64,000 nucleotides of DNA from Actinacidiphila guanduensis (GCF_900103985.1 NZ_FNIE01000003.1:558001-622000); one strand, 5' to 3'. Shown: positions 9,170 to 18,314, counted from the first letter of the stretch. The notes: a model not told the origin generated them from the letters alone. Numbers and translations: made by a program.

Positions 9170-10612
9170 TCAGCTCACGGACGCCGGCTGCTCGTCGGAG
9201 GCGGGCTCCTCCGGGGAGCCGTCCTCGGGCGGCTCGCCGGCGCTCTTCTCGGCGGGCGCGGCCTCCTCGGCGCTCTCGGCGAGTTCCGTCTCCTCCTGGA
9301 GGGCCGCGATGTCCTTGGCGCGCTGGCGCAGATAGCCGACCACCGTGTTGAGGACCGCGACCAGCGGCACGGCGCTGATGGCGCCGCCGATGCCCGCGAT
9401 GAGCGAACCGGCCGCCACGGAGAGCACGACGGCCAGCGGGTGGACGCGGACCGCGCGGCCCAGGATGAAGGGCTGCAGGATGTGACCCTCGATCTGCTGC
9501 ACGGCGAGCACCACCACCAGCACCATCAGCGCGGTGAACGGGCCCTGGGTGACCAGGGCGACGACCACCGCGATGGCGCCGGAGGCGACCGCGCCGACCA
9601 GCGGCACGAAGGAGCACAGGAAGATCACCACGGCGAGCGGCACCGCCATCGGCACCCGCAGGAAGAAGATGCCGATGCCGATGAAGATCGCGTCGATGAG
9701 GGCGACGATGACGGTGCCGCGGACGTAGAGGGTGAGGGTGCGCCAGGCGCGGGGCCCGGCGCCGGCCAGCCCGTCCCGGGCGCCCTCGGGGAAGAGCCGC
9801 AGCACCCAGTTCCAGATGTTGGCGCCGTCGTAGAGCAGGAAGAGGGTGCTGAACATCGCCAGCAGGGCGCCGGTCAGGAACTCCACGATAACGGTGACGC
9901 CCTGCAGGCCGGCGTCGGTGAGCTGCTTGGTGTTGTGGCTCAGCGCGTTGCTCAGGTTGTTGGCGACCTGGTTGATCTGGTCGTCGGTGACGTGGAAGGG
10001 GCTGTGCAGCAGCCAGCGCTTCCCCTGGTTGATGCCGTCCTGGAGGCTGGAGGACAGGTTGTCGATGTTGTCCATCACCTGCCAGACGACGAACCAGCCG
10101 ACCAGCCCCATCACGACGAACCCGCCGATGAAGACCATCGCGGTGGCCAGTCCCCGCGGCACCCCGCGGCGCTTGAGGCGGGCCACGAAGGGCTGCAGCA
10201 GCGCGGTGATGAGCAGGGCGGCGACGAAGGCGAGGACGACCAGCCGGACCGCGCCGATCACCCGCATCAGCACGTAGACGGTGCCGGCCAGCACCAGCAG
10301 CCGCCAGCCGACCTCGGCGGCGACCCGCATGCTCCACGGGACCACGGCGACCGGGTCCATGGCGGGTTTGGCGCGCTGCACGGGCACCGCGGGCCGCTCG
10401 CGCCTGACAGCGGGAGCGGCGGCGGGTGCGGCAGCGCGCTCGGGCGGCTCGGTGGGGCCGGCCTCGGCGGGAGCCGCCGAGGGGTCCTCGGTGTCCTCCC
10501 CGCGGTCGGCGGCGTCGCGGGCCGAAATGGTCGCGTGCCGTTCGTCGAGGCGCCCGGCGAGGTTCGCCAACCCGGAAGCGAGCGCTGCGCTCCAGTGGCG
10601 CTTGTCCGGCAT
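9170..10612 (-). CDS. AI-2E family transporter (TqsA/YdiK-like permease)
   Basis: A 480-aa polytopic membrane protein of the AI-2E transporter superfamily. A polar, Ala/Pro-rich N-terminal tail (about 95 residues) precedes two helices around LLVLAGTVYVLMRVIG and LVVLAFVAALLITALLQPF. The conserved RRGVPRGLATAMVFIGGFV segment, a cytoplasmic loop region and a further helical bundle follow, including FVPLVGAVASGAIAVVVALVTQG and the family's IEGHILQPFILG. The acidic Glu/Pro-rich C-terminal tail of about 55 residues is typical of actinobacterial members. The family includes autoinducer-2 exporters and Na+/H+ antiporters, and nothing here decides the substrate. It is monocistronic and convergent with the ABC permease. 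Confidence 0.88.
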   Translation of the reverse strand: MPDKRHWSAALASGLANLAGRLDERHATISARDAADRGEDTEDPSAAPAEAGPTEPPERAAAPAAAPAVRRERPAVPVQRAKPAMDPVAVVPWSMRVAAEVGWRLLVLAGTVYVLMRVIGAVRLVVLAFVAALLITALLQPFVARLKRRGVPRGLATAMVFIGGFVVMGLVGWFVVWQVMDNIDNLSSSLQDGINQGKRWLLHSPFHVTDDQINQVANNLSNALSHNTKQLTDAGLQGVTVIVEFLTGALLAMFSTLFLLYDGANIWNWVLRLFPEGARDGLAGAGPRAWRTLTLYVRGTVIVALIDAIFIGIGIFFLRVPMAVPLAVVIFLCSFVPLVGAVASGAIAVVVALVTQGPFTALMVLVVVLAVQQIEGHILQPFILGRAVRVHPLAVVLSVAAGSLIAGIGGAISAVPLVAVLNTVVGYLRQRAKDIAALQEETELAESAEEAAPAEKSAGEPPEDGSPEEPASDEQPASVS

Positions 10613-10757
10613 GGCTCTCCCCTGACCCGTGGTGCCGTCTGTCGTATTGCTGTGAAGGACGACGTTACCCGGGGCGGAGGTTGATCAGGCCGCGCGGGGG
10701 CGGCCCGATCCCGTCACCGGCAGGGGAGCAACTCGGCCCGCTACGCGGCCTGTCGGC

Positions 10758-11432
10758 CTAGTAGTAGTGGTTGACCTGCCAGAACTGCCAGGCGCCGCAG
10801 GGGCTGCCGTAGCGGCTGTTCATGTAGTTCAGGCCCCACTTTATCTGCGTGGCCGGGTTGGTCCGCCAGTCGGCGCCGACGGAGGACATCTTGGAGCCCG
10901 GCAGCGCCTGGACGAGGCCGTAGGCGCCGGAGGAGGCGTTGGTCGCGGTGTAGTTCCACCCGGACTCGCGCGTCACGATGTTGGAGAAACAGGCGTACTG
11001 GCCCGAGCCCACGATCTGCTTGGCCATCGCCTGGACCTGCGCGATGGTGTACGACGCGCTCACCGGGAAGCTGGCGTCGGGGTTGCCGTGGTCGGCTGCC
11101 GCCTCCGCCTTCTGCTTGGCCGCCTCGTCTTCCGCCTTCTTCTTCTTGGCGGCGTCCTTGGCGGCCTGGACGCGGGCGGCCTGCTCTGCCGACTGCCGGG
11201 CGGACGCGTCAGCGGCGTCGGACTGAGCCTGGATCTGCTCGGTCAACGAAGCCTGCTGCACCTGCTGTCCAGCGGGGATGTCGGCAAGGAGGGTCGTCGT
11301 ACCGGCGGCTTCGACGGGCTGCTCGGCAGGCCCGCTGTTCTCCGCACCCGACGCGACGCCCACGACGGCGCCCACAGTGGTGACCGCAGTGGCCGAAGCC
11401 ACCGCGAGTCCCCGGACCGAGATCCGGCTCAC
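10758..11432 (-). CDS. Secreted SLT-domain cell-wall hydrolase
   Basis: A 224-aa exported protein from GTG 11432, preceded by GGAAGGA. It has a signal peptide (ISVRGLAVASATAVTTVGAVVGVASG) and a central Lys/Ala/Glu-rich coiled coil (about residues 60-120, including AAKKKKAEDEAAKQKAEAAA). The C-terminal transglycosylase-like SLT domain has FSNIVTRESGWNYTATNASSGAYGLVQALPG: the Glu in TRESGW is the likely catalytic acid and GAYGLVQ is the substrate-groove motif. It ends in CGAWQFWQVNHYY, a typical actinomycete tail. The role is cleavage of peptidoglycan glycan strands in wall remodelling. The frame continues upstream without a plausible start, so the GTG is preferred. Some related actinobacterial wall hydrolases are controlled by a c-di-AMP riboswitch, but I do not find that core upstream. 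Confidence 0.85.
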   Translation of the reverse strand: MSRISVRGLAVASATAVTTVGAVVGVASGAENSGPAEQPVEAAGTTTLLADIPAGQQVQQASLTEQIQAQSDAADASARQSAEQAARVQAAKDAAKKKKAEDEAAKQKAEAAADHGNPDASFPVSASYTIAQVQAMAKQIVGSGQYACFSNIVTRESGWNYTATNASSGAYGLVQALPGSKMSSVGADWRTNPATQIKWGLNYMNSRYGSPCGAWQFWQVNHYY

Positions 11433-11782
11433 ACGGTTTCCTTCCGGAAGCGCCCGCTTGGTGACCGCACGGACGCAATCGTGCCCCTGGCGCTGACCCC
11501 TCGGGCCGGTCCGCCGTACGGGCCGGTCGGTCACGGGGGTGCGGGCCCGGTGCGAAGTCCGTTGCGGATTCCGCGTACTGCTCGGGCGGCTCATGGCGTG
11601 CGATGTGGATTTGTGGTGGTGCCGTCCGGCTCCCCCGAGGGGGCGCAGGAGTGCCATGAGCGGGGCCTGACAGCCTCACACCCTGCCGTACGGGGACGCG
11701 CTGCGGCAATTTCCGGTTGAGTGGCAAACTTCACATGCTGCGGACGGCGGTAAATCTCCGCGCGGGAGCCCGAGAAACGCTA
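11433..11782 (-). other. Long upstream region of the SLT-domain gene
   Basis: About 350 bp without a gene between the SLT-protein start and the phoH terminator. It holds short G/C hairpins (for example around 11629-11642, CCCCC-GA-GGGGG) but no clear -35/-10 pair. No conserved c-di-AMP riboswitch core is visible on the coding strand. It probably contains the promoter and leader of the SLT gene. Confidence 0.4.
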
Positions 11783-11816
11783 GGCTGCTGCGCCCGTTCC
11801 ACCGGGCACAGCAGCC
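11783..11816 (-). terminator. Terminator after phoH
   Basis: 14-bp inverted repeat (11783-11796 and 11803-11816) with one mismatch and a 6-nt loop, starting about 40 bp past the phoH stop on the minus strand. A short T-rich run (TAGCGTTT) follows the stem on that strand. Confidence 0.75.
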
Positions 11817-11854
11817 TCAACTCATGTGAATATCGGACAGATTGGGGCAGTGCG

Positions 11855-13174
11855 TCAGCCGACGCCGTCCTCCAGCATCTCGGTGACGAGCGCGGCGATC
11901 GGCGAGCGCTCGGAGCGGTTCAGCGTCACGTGGGCGAAGAGCGGATGGCCCTTCAGTTTCTCCACCACCGCGACCACGCCGTCGTACCGGCCCACCCTCA
12001 GGTTGTCGCGCTGGGCCACGTCGTGGGTGAGCACCACCCGCGAGCCGGCGCCGATCCGGGACAGCACGGTCAGCAGCACATTGCGCTCCAGCGACTGCGC
12101 CTCGTCCACGATCACGAAGGCGTCGTGCAGCGAGCGGCCCCGGATGTGGGTCAGCGGCAGCACCTCCAGCATGCCGCGGGCCACCACCTCCTCGATGACC
12201 TCCTTGGACGTCACCGCCGAGAGGGTGTCGAAGACCGCCTGCGCCCAGGGGCTCATCTTCTCGGCCTCGGTGCCCGGCAGGTAGCCCAGCTCCTGGCCGC
12301 CCACCGCGTACAGCGGGCGGAAGACCATCACCTTGCGGTGCTGCCGGCGCTCCAGCACGGCCTCCAGGCCCGCGCACAGCGCCAGCGCCGACTTGCCGGT
12401 GCCTGCCCGGCCGCCCATCGAGACGATGCCGACCTCCGGGTCGAGCAGCAGGTCGAGCGCGATCCGCTGCTCGGCGCTGCGGCCGTGGATGCCGAACGCC
12501 TCGCGGTCGCCGCGCACCAGGCGCACGCTGCCGTCCGCGGTCACCCGGCCGAGCGCCTTGCCGCGCTCGGACTGCAGCACCAGGCCGGTGTGCACCGGCA
12601 GGCCCGCCGCCTCGGGCAGGTCGACCGTCTCCTGGGCGAAGAGGGCGTCCACGTCCTCGGCCGCGATGTGCAGCTCCTCCATCCCGGTCCAGCCGGAGGT
12701 GACGGCGAGCTCGGCGCGGTACTCCTCGGCGAGCAGGCCCACCGAGGACGCCTTGACCCGCAGCGGCAGGTCCTTGGAGACGACGGTCACGTCGTACCCC
12801 TCGGCCTGCAGGTTGCGGGCGACGGCGAGGATCCGCGCGTCGTTGTCCCCGAGCCGGTAGCCGGCCGGGAGCACGCCCGGGTCCGAGTGGTTCAGCTCGA
12901 CCCGCAGGGTGCCGCCGACGTCGCCGATCGGGATCGGCGCGTCGAGCCTGCCGTACCGGATCCGCAGCTCGTCGAGCATCCGCAGCGCCTGGCGCGCGAA
13001 GTAGCCGAGCTCCGGGTGGTGGCGCTTCGCCTCCAGCTCCGACACCACGACGACCGGCAGCACGACCTCGTGCTCGTCGAAACGGGTGAGGGCGCCGGGA
13101 TCGGCGAGCAGCACGCTGGTGTCGAGTACGTACGTACGCCGGTCGTGATCACGGCGATTCTTGCTGGTCACCAC
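11855..13174 (-). CDS. PIN-PhoH fusion protein (PhoH-like ATPase)
   Basis: A 439-aa cytoplasmic protein with an N-terminal PIN ribonuclease domain ([12 protein letters not shown], Asp18; later acidic residues in [11 protein letters not shown] and [12 protein letters not shown]) fused to a C-terminal PhoH P-loop ATPase. Walker A is [13 protein letters not shown] near residue 254 and Walker B is [11 protein letters not shown] near 352. This is the usual actinobacterial architecture, linked to RNA unwinding and cleavage. The start is the GTG-GTG pair at 13174/13171 with GAGGGGG upstream. The longer frame to 13306 lacks family similarity. It follows uppS on the same strand after 276 bp that hold only G/C-rich short repeats. 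That gap may contain its promoter. Confidence 0.9.
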   Translation of the reverse strand: MVTSKNRRDHDRRTYVLDTSVLLADPGALTRFDEHEVVLPVVVVSELEAKRHHPELGYFARQALRMLDELRIRYGRLDAPIPIGDVGGTLRVELNHSDPGVLPAGYRLGDNDARILAVARNLQAEGYDVTVVSKDLPLRVKASSVGLLAEEYRAELAVTSGWTGMEELHIAAEDVDALFAQETVDLPEAAGLPVHTGLVLQSERGKALGRVTADGSVRLVRGDREAFGIHGRSAEQRIALDLLLDPEVGIVSMGGRAGTGKSALALCAGLEAVLERRQHRKVMVFRPLYAVGGQELGYLPGTEAEKMSPWAQAVFDTLSAVTSKEVIEEVVARGMLEVLPLTHIRGRSLHDAFVIVDEAQSLERNVLLTVLSRIGAGSRVVLTHDVAQRDNLRVGRYDGVVAVVEKLKGHPLFAHVTLNRSERSPIAALVTEMLEDGVG

Positions 13175-13450
13175 GTGTGGACGAACCCCCTCGGGAGAGG
13201 TGAGTCTTGCGTCCCGGCGCCCGCGGTCCGGATGCCGGTCTGCCAGTGGTATGCCCTGGAAATCATGCCGCCATGCGAGCGGCCAGGACGGACACCGGAC
13301 CGTCATCGCCTGGTCACGGCCCGCTCACCGGCCACCCACGGCCCGGCGAGGCGCACGCCGGGGCCCTTCCCGGGCCTTCTCCGGGCCTTTTTCAGGCTCC
13401 TTCCCGGCACTTCCGGGCTCCGTCCGGCCGGCGGCGGCGCGGCGCCGGCC

Positions 13451-14212
13451 TCAGGACCCGTAGCGGCGGTGCCGGGCGGAGTAGTCGCGCAGCGCCCGCA
13501 GGAAGTCCACCTTGCGGAAGGCGGGCCAGAAGACCTCGCAGAAGTAGTACTCGGAGTGCGCGCTCTGCCAGAGCATGAAGCCGGACAGCCGCTGCTCCCC
13601 CGAGGTGCGGATCACCAGGTCCGGGTCGGGCTGGCCGCGGGTGTAGAGGTGCTCGGCGATGTGCTCGACGTCCAGCAGCCCGGCCAGGTCCTCGATGGTG
13701 GTGCCGCGCCCGGCGTGCTCGTGCAGCAGCGAGCGGACCGCGTCGGCGATCTCCTGCCGGCCGCCGTAGCCGACCGCCACGTTGACCAGGATGCCGGTGT
13801 GGGCGAAGGTCGCCTGCTCGGCCTCCTTGAGCACCAGCTGGGTACGGGTGGGCAGCATGTCCATGGTGCCCACGTGGTGCACCCGCCAGCGGCCGCTCGC
13901 GGCGAGGCGGCTCACGGCGTCCTCGATGATGCCGAGCAGCGGCACCAGCTCCTCGGACGGGCGGTCCAGGTTGTCGGTGGACAGCAGCCACAGCGTGACC
14001 ACCTCGACGCCGGTCTCCTCGCACCAGCCGAGCATCTCGGCGATCTTGTCGGCGCCGGCCTGGTGGCCCTGCACCGTGGTGCCGCCGGCCGCCTTGGCCC
14101 AGCGCCGGTTGCCGTCGAGGATCACGCCGATGTGCTTGGGCACCTGGGTCGCGTCGAGCCGGCGCTCCACCCTGCGGGAGTACATCCCGTACACCAGGTC
14201 GCGCAGATTCAT
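13451..14212 (-). CDS. uppS: Isoprenyl (undecaprenyl/polyprenyl) diphosphate synthase
   Basis: A cis-prenyltransferase that condenses isopentenyl diphosphate units to make the polyprenyl diphosphate lipid carrier for cell-wall synthesis. It is 253 aa. The signature HIGVILDGNRRWAK contains the catalytic Asp (D33). WLLSTDNLDRPSEEL and the C-terminal DLVIRTSGEQRLSGFMLWQSAHSEY motif (diphosphate-binding Arg, Glu) are also present. ATG 14212 gives MNLRDLVYGMYSRRVE, a common actinobacterial N-terminus. The product chain length (decaprenyl or undecaprenyl) cannot be decided from sequence. It is on the same strand as phoH. Confidence 0.93.
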   Translation of the reverse strand: MNLRDLVYGMYSRRVERRLDATQVPKHIGVILDGNRRWAKAAGGTTVQGHQAGADKIAEMLGWCEETGVEVVTLWLLSTDNLDRPSEELVPLLGIIEDAVSRLAASGRWRVHHVGTMDMLPTRTQLVLKEAEQATFAHTGILVNVAVGYGGRQEIADAVRSLLHEHAGRGTTIEDLAGLLDVEHIAEHLYTRGQPDPDLVIRTSGEQRLSGFMLWQSAHSEYYFCEVFWPAFRKVDFLRALRDYSARHRRYGS

Positions 14213-14343
14213 CGCGTACCAGCCCTCCTGCGCTCGTCGCCCCGGGCCGCCACATTACTTCGCCAACACCCCTGCCAGCGAACCGGGTCGGCGCCCCGCG
14301 GGGGCACCGGCCCGGCCCGTTTCCCGGCCGCCCGCAGCGCGTT

Positions 14344-15423
14344 TCAGGCGGTGTACGCGTATGACGGGTAGGTCAGGTATCCGGCGTCGCCGCCGGTGTA
14401 GAAGGTGGCCTCGTCGTGGGGTGCCAGCGGCACTCCGGTGCGCAGCCGCTCGACCAGGTCGGGGTTGGCCAGGAAGGCCCGGCCGAAGCCGATCAGGTCG
14501 GCGCCCAGGCCCAGCCAGCGGTCCGCGTCGTCGCGCCCGGTCACCTTCGCGCCCATGGGCACCGTCGGGTTCACCACGAGGGTGCCCGGCCAGGCGCGGC
14601 GCAGGCCCAGCAGCACCTCCTCGGGGGCGGTGGCCTCCAGGTGGACGTAGGCCAGGCCGAGGCGGGCCAGTTCGGCGAGCAGGGCCGCGTACAGCTCGGG
14701 CACCTCGCTGTCGCGCACACCCCAGAAGGTGCCGCCCGGGGAGAGGCGGATCCCGGTGCGGTCGGCGCCGATCACGTCGACGGCGGCCTCGGCGGCCTCC
14801 ACGGCGAACCGGATGCGGTGGGCGATCGGGCCGCCGTAGCGGTCGGTGCGCAGGTTGGCGTTGGAGGAGAGGAACTGCGAGATCAGGTAGCCGTTGGCGC
14901 CGTGCAGCTCCACCCCGTCGAAGCCGGCCTCGGCGGCGCGTCGGGCGGCCTGGCCGTAGGAGGCGGCCTGCTCGGGCACCTCCTCGGTCGTCAGGGCCCG
15001 CGGGACGGGCGCGGGCTGCGGCCCGCTCGGGGTGAAGACGCTGCCCTCGGCCGGCACCGCGGACGGGCCGACCGGGACCAGCCCGGTGGTGTCGGGGTGC
15101 GAGACGCGGCCGCCGTGCATCAGCTGGGCGAAGATCCGGCCGCCGTTGGCGTGCACGGCGTCGGTGACCTGCCGCCAGGACGCGGTCTGCTCGTCGGTGT
15201 GCAGGCCGGGCGTGCCGGGGTTGGACTGGCCGAGCAGGCTGGGCTGCACCCCCTCGGAGACGATCAGCCCGGCGGTGGCCCGCTGGGCGTAGTAGGTCGC
15301 CATGGACGCGGTGGCCAGGCCCCCCGCGGCGGCGCGGACCCGGGTCATCGGGGCCATCACGACGCGGTTGGGCAGCGTCAGGCCGCCGAGGCGGTGGGGA
15401 GTGAACAGGGTGGCAGGGCTCAT
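14344..15423 (-). CDS. Old yellow enzyme family alkene reductase
   Basis: An FMN-dependent NAD(P)H ene-reductase of 359 aa, forming a TIM barrel. The N-terminus TLPNRVVMAPMTRVRA is the FMN-binding start of the barrel. FDGVELHGANGYLISQFLS near residue 170 carries the substrate-binding His-Asn pair. NLRTDRYGGPIAHRIRFAVE and GADLIGFGRAFLANPDLVERL complete the family pattern. It reduces activated C=C bonds such as enones, nitro-alkenes or N-ethylmaleimide-like electrophiles. It is transcribed divergently from a MerR gene across 122 bp containing a MerR-type promoter, so induction by an electrophile or redox signal is likely. Confidence 0.9.
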   Translation of the reverse strand: MSPATLFTPHRLGGLTLPNRVVMAPMTRVRAAAGGLATASMATYYAQRATAGLIVSEGVQPSLLGQSNPGTPGLHTDEQTASWRQVTDAVHANGGRIFAQLMHGGRVSHPDTTGLVPVGPSAVPAEGSVFTPSGPQPAPVPRALTTEEVPEQAASYGQAARRAAEAGFDGVELHGANGYLISQFLSSNANLRTDRYGGPIAHRIRFAVEAAEAAVDVIGADRTGIRLSPGGTFWGVRDSEVPELYAALLAELARLGLAYVHLEATAPEEVLLGLRRAWPGTLVVNPTVPMGAKVTGRDDADRWLGLGADLIGFGRAFLANPDLVERLRTGVPLAPHDEATFYTGGDAGYLTYPSYAYTA

Positions 15424-15475
15424 CGGCCGGATGCTCCTCGGGTCGGCCCCGGCCGGAATCCGGGGCGGTCCCGGT

Positions 15476-15507
15476 ACGCTAGAACCTCACATCGATGTCA
15501 GAGGCAA
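15476..15507 (-). promoter_or_regulatory. MerR-type promoter of the alkene reductase gene
   Basis: On the minus strand, TTGCCT (15507-15502) and TAGCGT (15481-15476) are separated by 20 bp, longer than the usual 17. A near-palindrome, CCTC-ACATCGATGT-CAGAGG (15485-15504), lies in the spacer. An overlong spacer holding a dyad is the classic MerR-activated layout. It sits between the alkene reductase and the merR gene. Confidence 0.55.
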
Positions 15508-15545
15508 GTCGCGTTCCGGTGGGACCGCGGCGGACGGGAGCGGGC

Positions 15546-15920
15546 ATGCGGATCGGCGATCTCGCGGCACGGACCGGGGTCAGCGTGCGCTCGCTGCGCT
15601 ACTACGAGGAGCAGGGCCTGCTCACCAGCAGCCGCAGCCCCAGCGGCCAGCGCCACTACACCGAGGACGACATCGAGCGGGTGCACTTCATCCAGCGGCT
15701 CTACGCGGCAGGCCTGTCCAGCCGCACCATCGCCTCGGTGCTGCCCTGCGTGGACGCGCCCAGCGAGGAGAACTCCGACGCGGCCCTGGAGCGCCTGGCC
15801 CAGGAGCGCGACCGGCTCTCCGCCCACATCGACGAACTGGTCCGCACCCGCGACGCCCTGGACCGGCTCACGGCGATCGCCCGCGAGCACCGCGAGCGGA
15901 TGCGGGCGACGGCCGCCTGA
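15546..15920 (+). CDS. MerR-family transcriptional regulator
   Basis: A 124-aa regulator from ATG 15546. The N-terminal MerR winged helix is MRIGDLAARTGVSVRSLRYYEEQGLL. It is followed by SPSGQRHYTEDDIERVHFIQRLYAAGLSS and a long C-terminal coiled-coil dimerisation helix (LERLAQERDRLSAHIDELVRTRDAL). A single cysteine sits in VLPCVD, and there is no C-terminal metal-binding or SoxR-type cluster. It is probably an organic-compound or redox sensor controlling the divergent alkene reductase. A GTG or ATG further upstream (15495) would add residues overlapping the promoter, so the shorter start is preferred. Confidence 0.88.
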   Translation: MRIGDLAARTGVSVRSLRYYEEQGLLTSSRSPSGQRHYTEDDIERVHFIQRLYAAGLSSRTIASVLPCVDAPSEENSDAALERLAQERDRLSAHIDELVRTRDALDRLTAIAREHRERMRATAA

Positions 15921-16011
15921 CCGCCCCCGCCGCCGGTGCGCCGCCCGAGTGTGATTCTTCCGCGATCCCCCAGGTCACGGGGCCGACGCCGGCGCGTGAT
16001 AAGCAGAGAAT

Positions 16012-17055
16012 GTGAACATCAGAGACCTCTACCGCGCCGCCGACGGGCGTTACGACTCCATGGAGTACCGCCGCACCGGCCGCAGCGGCCTGAAACTCCC
16101 GGCCGTCTCCCTCGGGTTGTGGCACAACTTCGGCGACGACCGCACGCTGGACTCCCAGCGGGCGATCCTGCGCCGCGCCTTCGACCTCGGCATCACCCAC
16201 TTCGACCTGGCGAACAACTACGGTCCGCCCTACGGCGCCGCCGAGGCCAACTTCGGCACCCTCTTCGCGCAGGACTTCCGCCCCTACCGCGACGAGCTGG
16301 TCATCTCCACCAAGGCCGGCTACGACATGTGGCCCGGCCCGTACGGCGAATGGGGCTCGCGCAAGTACCTGCTCGCCTCGCTCGACCAGTCGCTCGGCCG
16401 GATGGGCCTGGACTACGTCGACATCTTCTACAGCCACCGCTTCGACCCGGAGACTCCGCTGGAGGAGACGATGGGCGCGCTGGCCACCGCGGTGCAGCAG
16501 GGCAAGGCGCTCTACGTCGGCATCTCCTCCTACGGCCCCGACCGCACCCGCGAGGCGGCCCGCATCCTGCGCGAGATGGGCGTGCCGGCGCTGATCCACC
16601 AGCCGTCCTACTCCATGATCAACCGCTGGATCGAGGACGAGGGCCTGCTCGACGTCCTCGCCGAGGAGGGCATGGGCTGCATCGGCTTCGTGCCGCTCGC
16701 CCAGGGCCTGCTCACCGACCGCTACCTCAACGGCATCCCGCAGGGCTCGCGTGCCGCGCAGGGCAAGTCGCTGGACCCGGCGCTGGTCAACGAGGAGACG
16801 ACCGCCCGGCTGCGGGCCCTGAACGACGTGGCCGCCGCCCGCGGCCAGTCGCTCGCCCAGCTCGCCCTGTCCTGGGTGCTGCGCGACCCGCGGGTCACCT
16901 CCGCGCTGATCGGCGCCTCGTCGGTGGCCCAGCTGGAGGCGAACGTCGCCGCGGTGGGCGCCGCCCCGCTCACCGCCGAGGAGCTCGCGGAGATCGACCG
17001 CCACGCCGTCGAGCCCGAGGGCGTGAACCTCTGGTCGGTCAGCAGCGACGCCTAG
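16012..17055 (+). CDS. Aldo/keto reductase (YghZ/GAP-reductase-like)
   Basis: An NADPH-dependent oxidoreductase with a TIM barrel, 347 aa. The catalytic set is visible: Asp in HFDLANNYG, Tyr in NNYGPPYGAAE, Lys in STKAGYDMW and His in YSHRFDPETP. The GPYGEWGSRKYLLASLDQSLGRMGLDYVDIFY block matches the YghZ (L-glyceraldehyde 3-phosphate reductase) branch, also related to Kv-beta. The nucleotide-binding end is SALIGASSVAQLEANV. The GTG at 16012 gives an N-terminus (MNIRDLYRAADGRYDSMEYRR) common in actinomycete homologues, although its ribosome site is weak. ATG 16060 is an alternative. It is monocistronic with a strong terminator after the stop. Confidence 0.9.
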   Translation: MNIRDLYRAADGRYDSMEYRRTGRSGLKLPAVSLGLWHNFGDDRTLDSQRAILRRAFDLGITHFDLANNYGPPYGAAEANFGTLFAQDFRPYRDELVISTKAGYDMWPGPYGEWGSRKYLLASLDQSLGRMGLDYVDIFYSHRFDPETPLEETMGALATAVQQGKALYVGISSYGPDRTREAARILREMGVPALIHQPSYSMINRWIEDEGLLDVLAEEGMGCIGFVPLAQGLLTDRYLNGIPQGSRAAQGKSLDPALVNEETTARLRALNDVAAARGQSLAQLALSWVLRDPRVTSALIGASSVAQLEANVAAVGAAPLTAEELAEIDRHAVEPEGVNLWSVSSDA

Positions 17056-17063
17056 GGCCGGCC

Positions 17064-17120
17064 GCTCCCCGCCGCAAGGGTCCCTTCACGAGGGCTCCTT
17101 GCGGCGGGGAGCTTCCTTTT
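17064..17120 (+). terminator. Rho-independent terminator after aldo/keto reductase
   Basis: Perfect 16-bp stem (17064-17079 and 17097-17112) followed by a T-rich run TTCCTTTT, 8 bp after the stop codon. Confidence 0.9.
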
Positions 17121-17203
17121 CCCGGCCCGCAGGCGGGTGCGCCGGCCCGGCGGCGGCTCCCCGCGGTGGATCTTGACGCGGCCGACGGTCACGCCGTGGA
17201 CCT

Positions 17204-17923
17204 TCACGCCGCGAGCAGCAGCGCCAGCAGCGCTCCGGTGAGCATGAACGGGCCGAAGGGCAGGGCGGTCTTGCGGGTGGCGCGGCGGGTGGCGATCAGC
17301 GCCAGGCCGACCACGGCGCCCAGCAGGAAGCCCGCGAAGGTGCCGCCGACGACGGCGGGCCAGCCGTACCAGCCGAGCGCGAGGCCGAGGGTGGGGGCGA
17401 GCTTGACGTCGCCGAAGCCCATCCCGGCCGGGTTGACGAAGAACAGCACCCCGTAGAGCACGAAGAGCGCCGCCGCCGCGATCAGGGCCCGCGGCCAGTC
17501 CCCCTGGTGGCGCGTCAGCAGCGCGGCCCCGCCGAGCAGGACCGCAGTCAGCGCCAGGGCGGGCAGGGTGAGCACGTCCGGCAGCCGATGGACCGCCAGG
17601 TCCACCCGGGCGAGCAGGATGCCGGCCGGTGTCAGCAGCAGCCACACCGCGAGTTCCGGGTGCGCCCCCGCCCGCCAGGCGAGCAGCCCGCACACCACCG
17701 CGCAGGCGAGCGCGATCCCGTACCCGGCGCCGTACCGCTCCTCCTGGGGACCGCAGGCGCGGCAGCGGGCCGGGCCCAGCCAGCCGGCCACAGGGTGCGC
17801 GGCCGGGCACGCCCGCGCCCACGGCTGCTCCGCGGGGACCGCCAGCCGGTAGGCCGCGCGCGGCAGCAGCAGCCCGCTCGCCATTCCCCAGACGGCGGCG
17901 CCCACGATCAGATAGACATGCAC
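17204..17923 (-). CDS. Prepilin peptidase of the Tad/Flp system (TadV-like)
   Basis: An A24-type membrane aspartic protease that cleaves (and may methylate) prepilin leaders. It is 239 aa from GTG 17923 with about six hydrophobic segments. The two catalytic aspartates are in RVDLAVHRLPD and in the GxGD motif GMGFGDVKLAP. A cysteine-bearing loop (GPARCRACGPQEE) has only one CxxC pair, less than the full N-terminal zinc domain of PilD. It is not in the main pilus operon: it points the same way but is separated from it by the plus-strand DUF192 gene. It should process the Flp pilin and the two TadE pseudopilins encoded nearby. Confidence 0.87.
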   Translation of the reverse strand: MHVYLIVGAAVWGMASGLLLPRAAYRLAVPAEQPWARACPAAHPVAGWLGPARCRACGPQEERYGAGYGIALACAVVCGLLAWRAGAHPELAVWLLLTPAGILLARVDLAVHRLPDVLTLPALALTAVLLGGAALLTRHQGDWPRALIAAAALFVLYGVLFFVNPAGMGFGDVKLAPTLGLALGWYGWPAVVGGTFAGFLLGAVVGLALIATRRATRKTALPFGPFMLTGALLALLLAA

Positions 17924-17966
17924 CGGGCCGACCGTACACGGACGGCCGTCAGCCAGGGGAGGGGCC

Positions 17967-18314
17967 GTGCGGCGCAGTTGGCAGGACGGCGAGCGGGTGC
18001 TGCGCACCCCGAACGGGCCGGTGCCGCTGCGAGTCGCCGCCTCCTACCGCGCCCGCACCCGCGGCCTGCTCGGCAGCGACGGCATCACCGGCGCGCTGCT
18101 GCTCACCCCCGCGTCCAGCATCCACACCGTGCGGATGCGGTTCGCCATCGACGTCGCCTACCTGGACCGGCGGTTGCGGGTGCTCGCGGTGCGGACGATG
18201 CCGCCCGGGCGGGTGGGCCGGCCGCGGCTGCGGGCCCGGCACGTACTGGAGGCCGAGGCGGGGGCGATGGCGGGGTGGGGCGTGGTGCGGGGTGCGGTGC
18301 TGGCGGTGGACTGA
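17967..18314 (+). CDS. DUF192 family protein
   Basis: A 115-aa protein, GTG start at 17967 after GGGGAGGGG. It matches DUF192: an early ASYRARTRGLLGSDGITGALLLTPASSIHTVRMRFAIDVAYLD followed by VLAVRTMPPGRVG. The typical family members are small beta-barrel proteins, often exported, but no signal peptide is seen here. It is divergent from the prepilin peptidase gene (43-bp gap) and convergent with the ompA-domain gene. The location at the edge of the Tad locus suggests a link to pilus biogenesis, but no direct function is known to me. Confidence 0.8.
   Translation: MRRSWQDGERVLRTPNGPVPLRVAASYRARTRGLLGSDGITGALLLTPASSIHTVRMRFAIDVAYLDRRLRVLAVRTMPPGRVGRPRLRARHVLEAEAGAMAGWGVVRGAVLAVD

Noticed and set aside
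11433..11782. Possible c-di-AMP (ydaO) riboswitch before the SLT-domain gene
   Set aside because: Some actinobacterial wall-hydrolase genes have one, but the conserved GGGGGACCC, GGGTGAAT and CAGCTAACC blocks are not present on the coding strand here.
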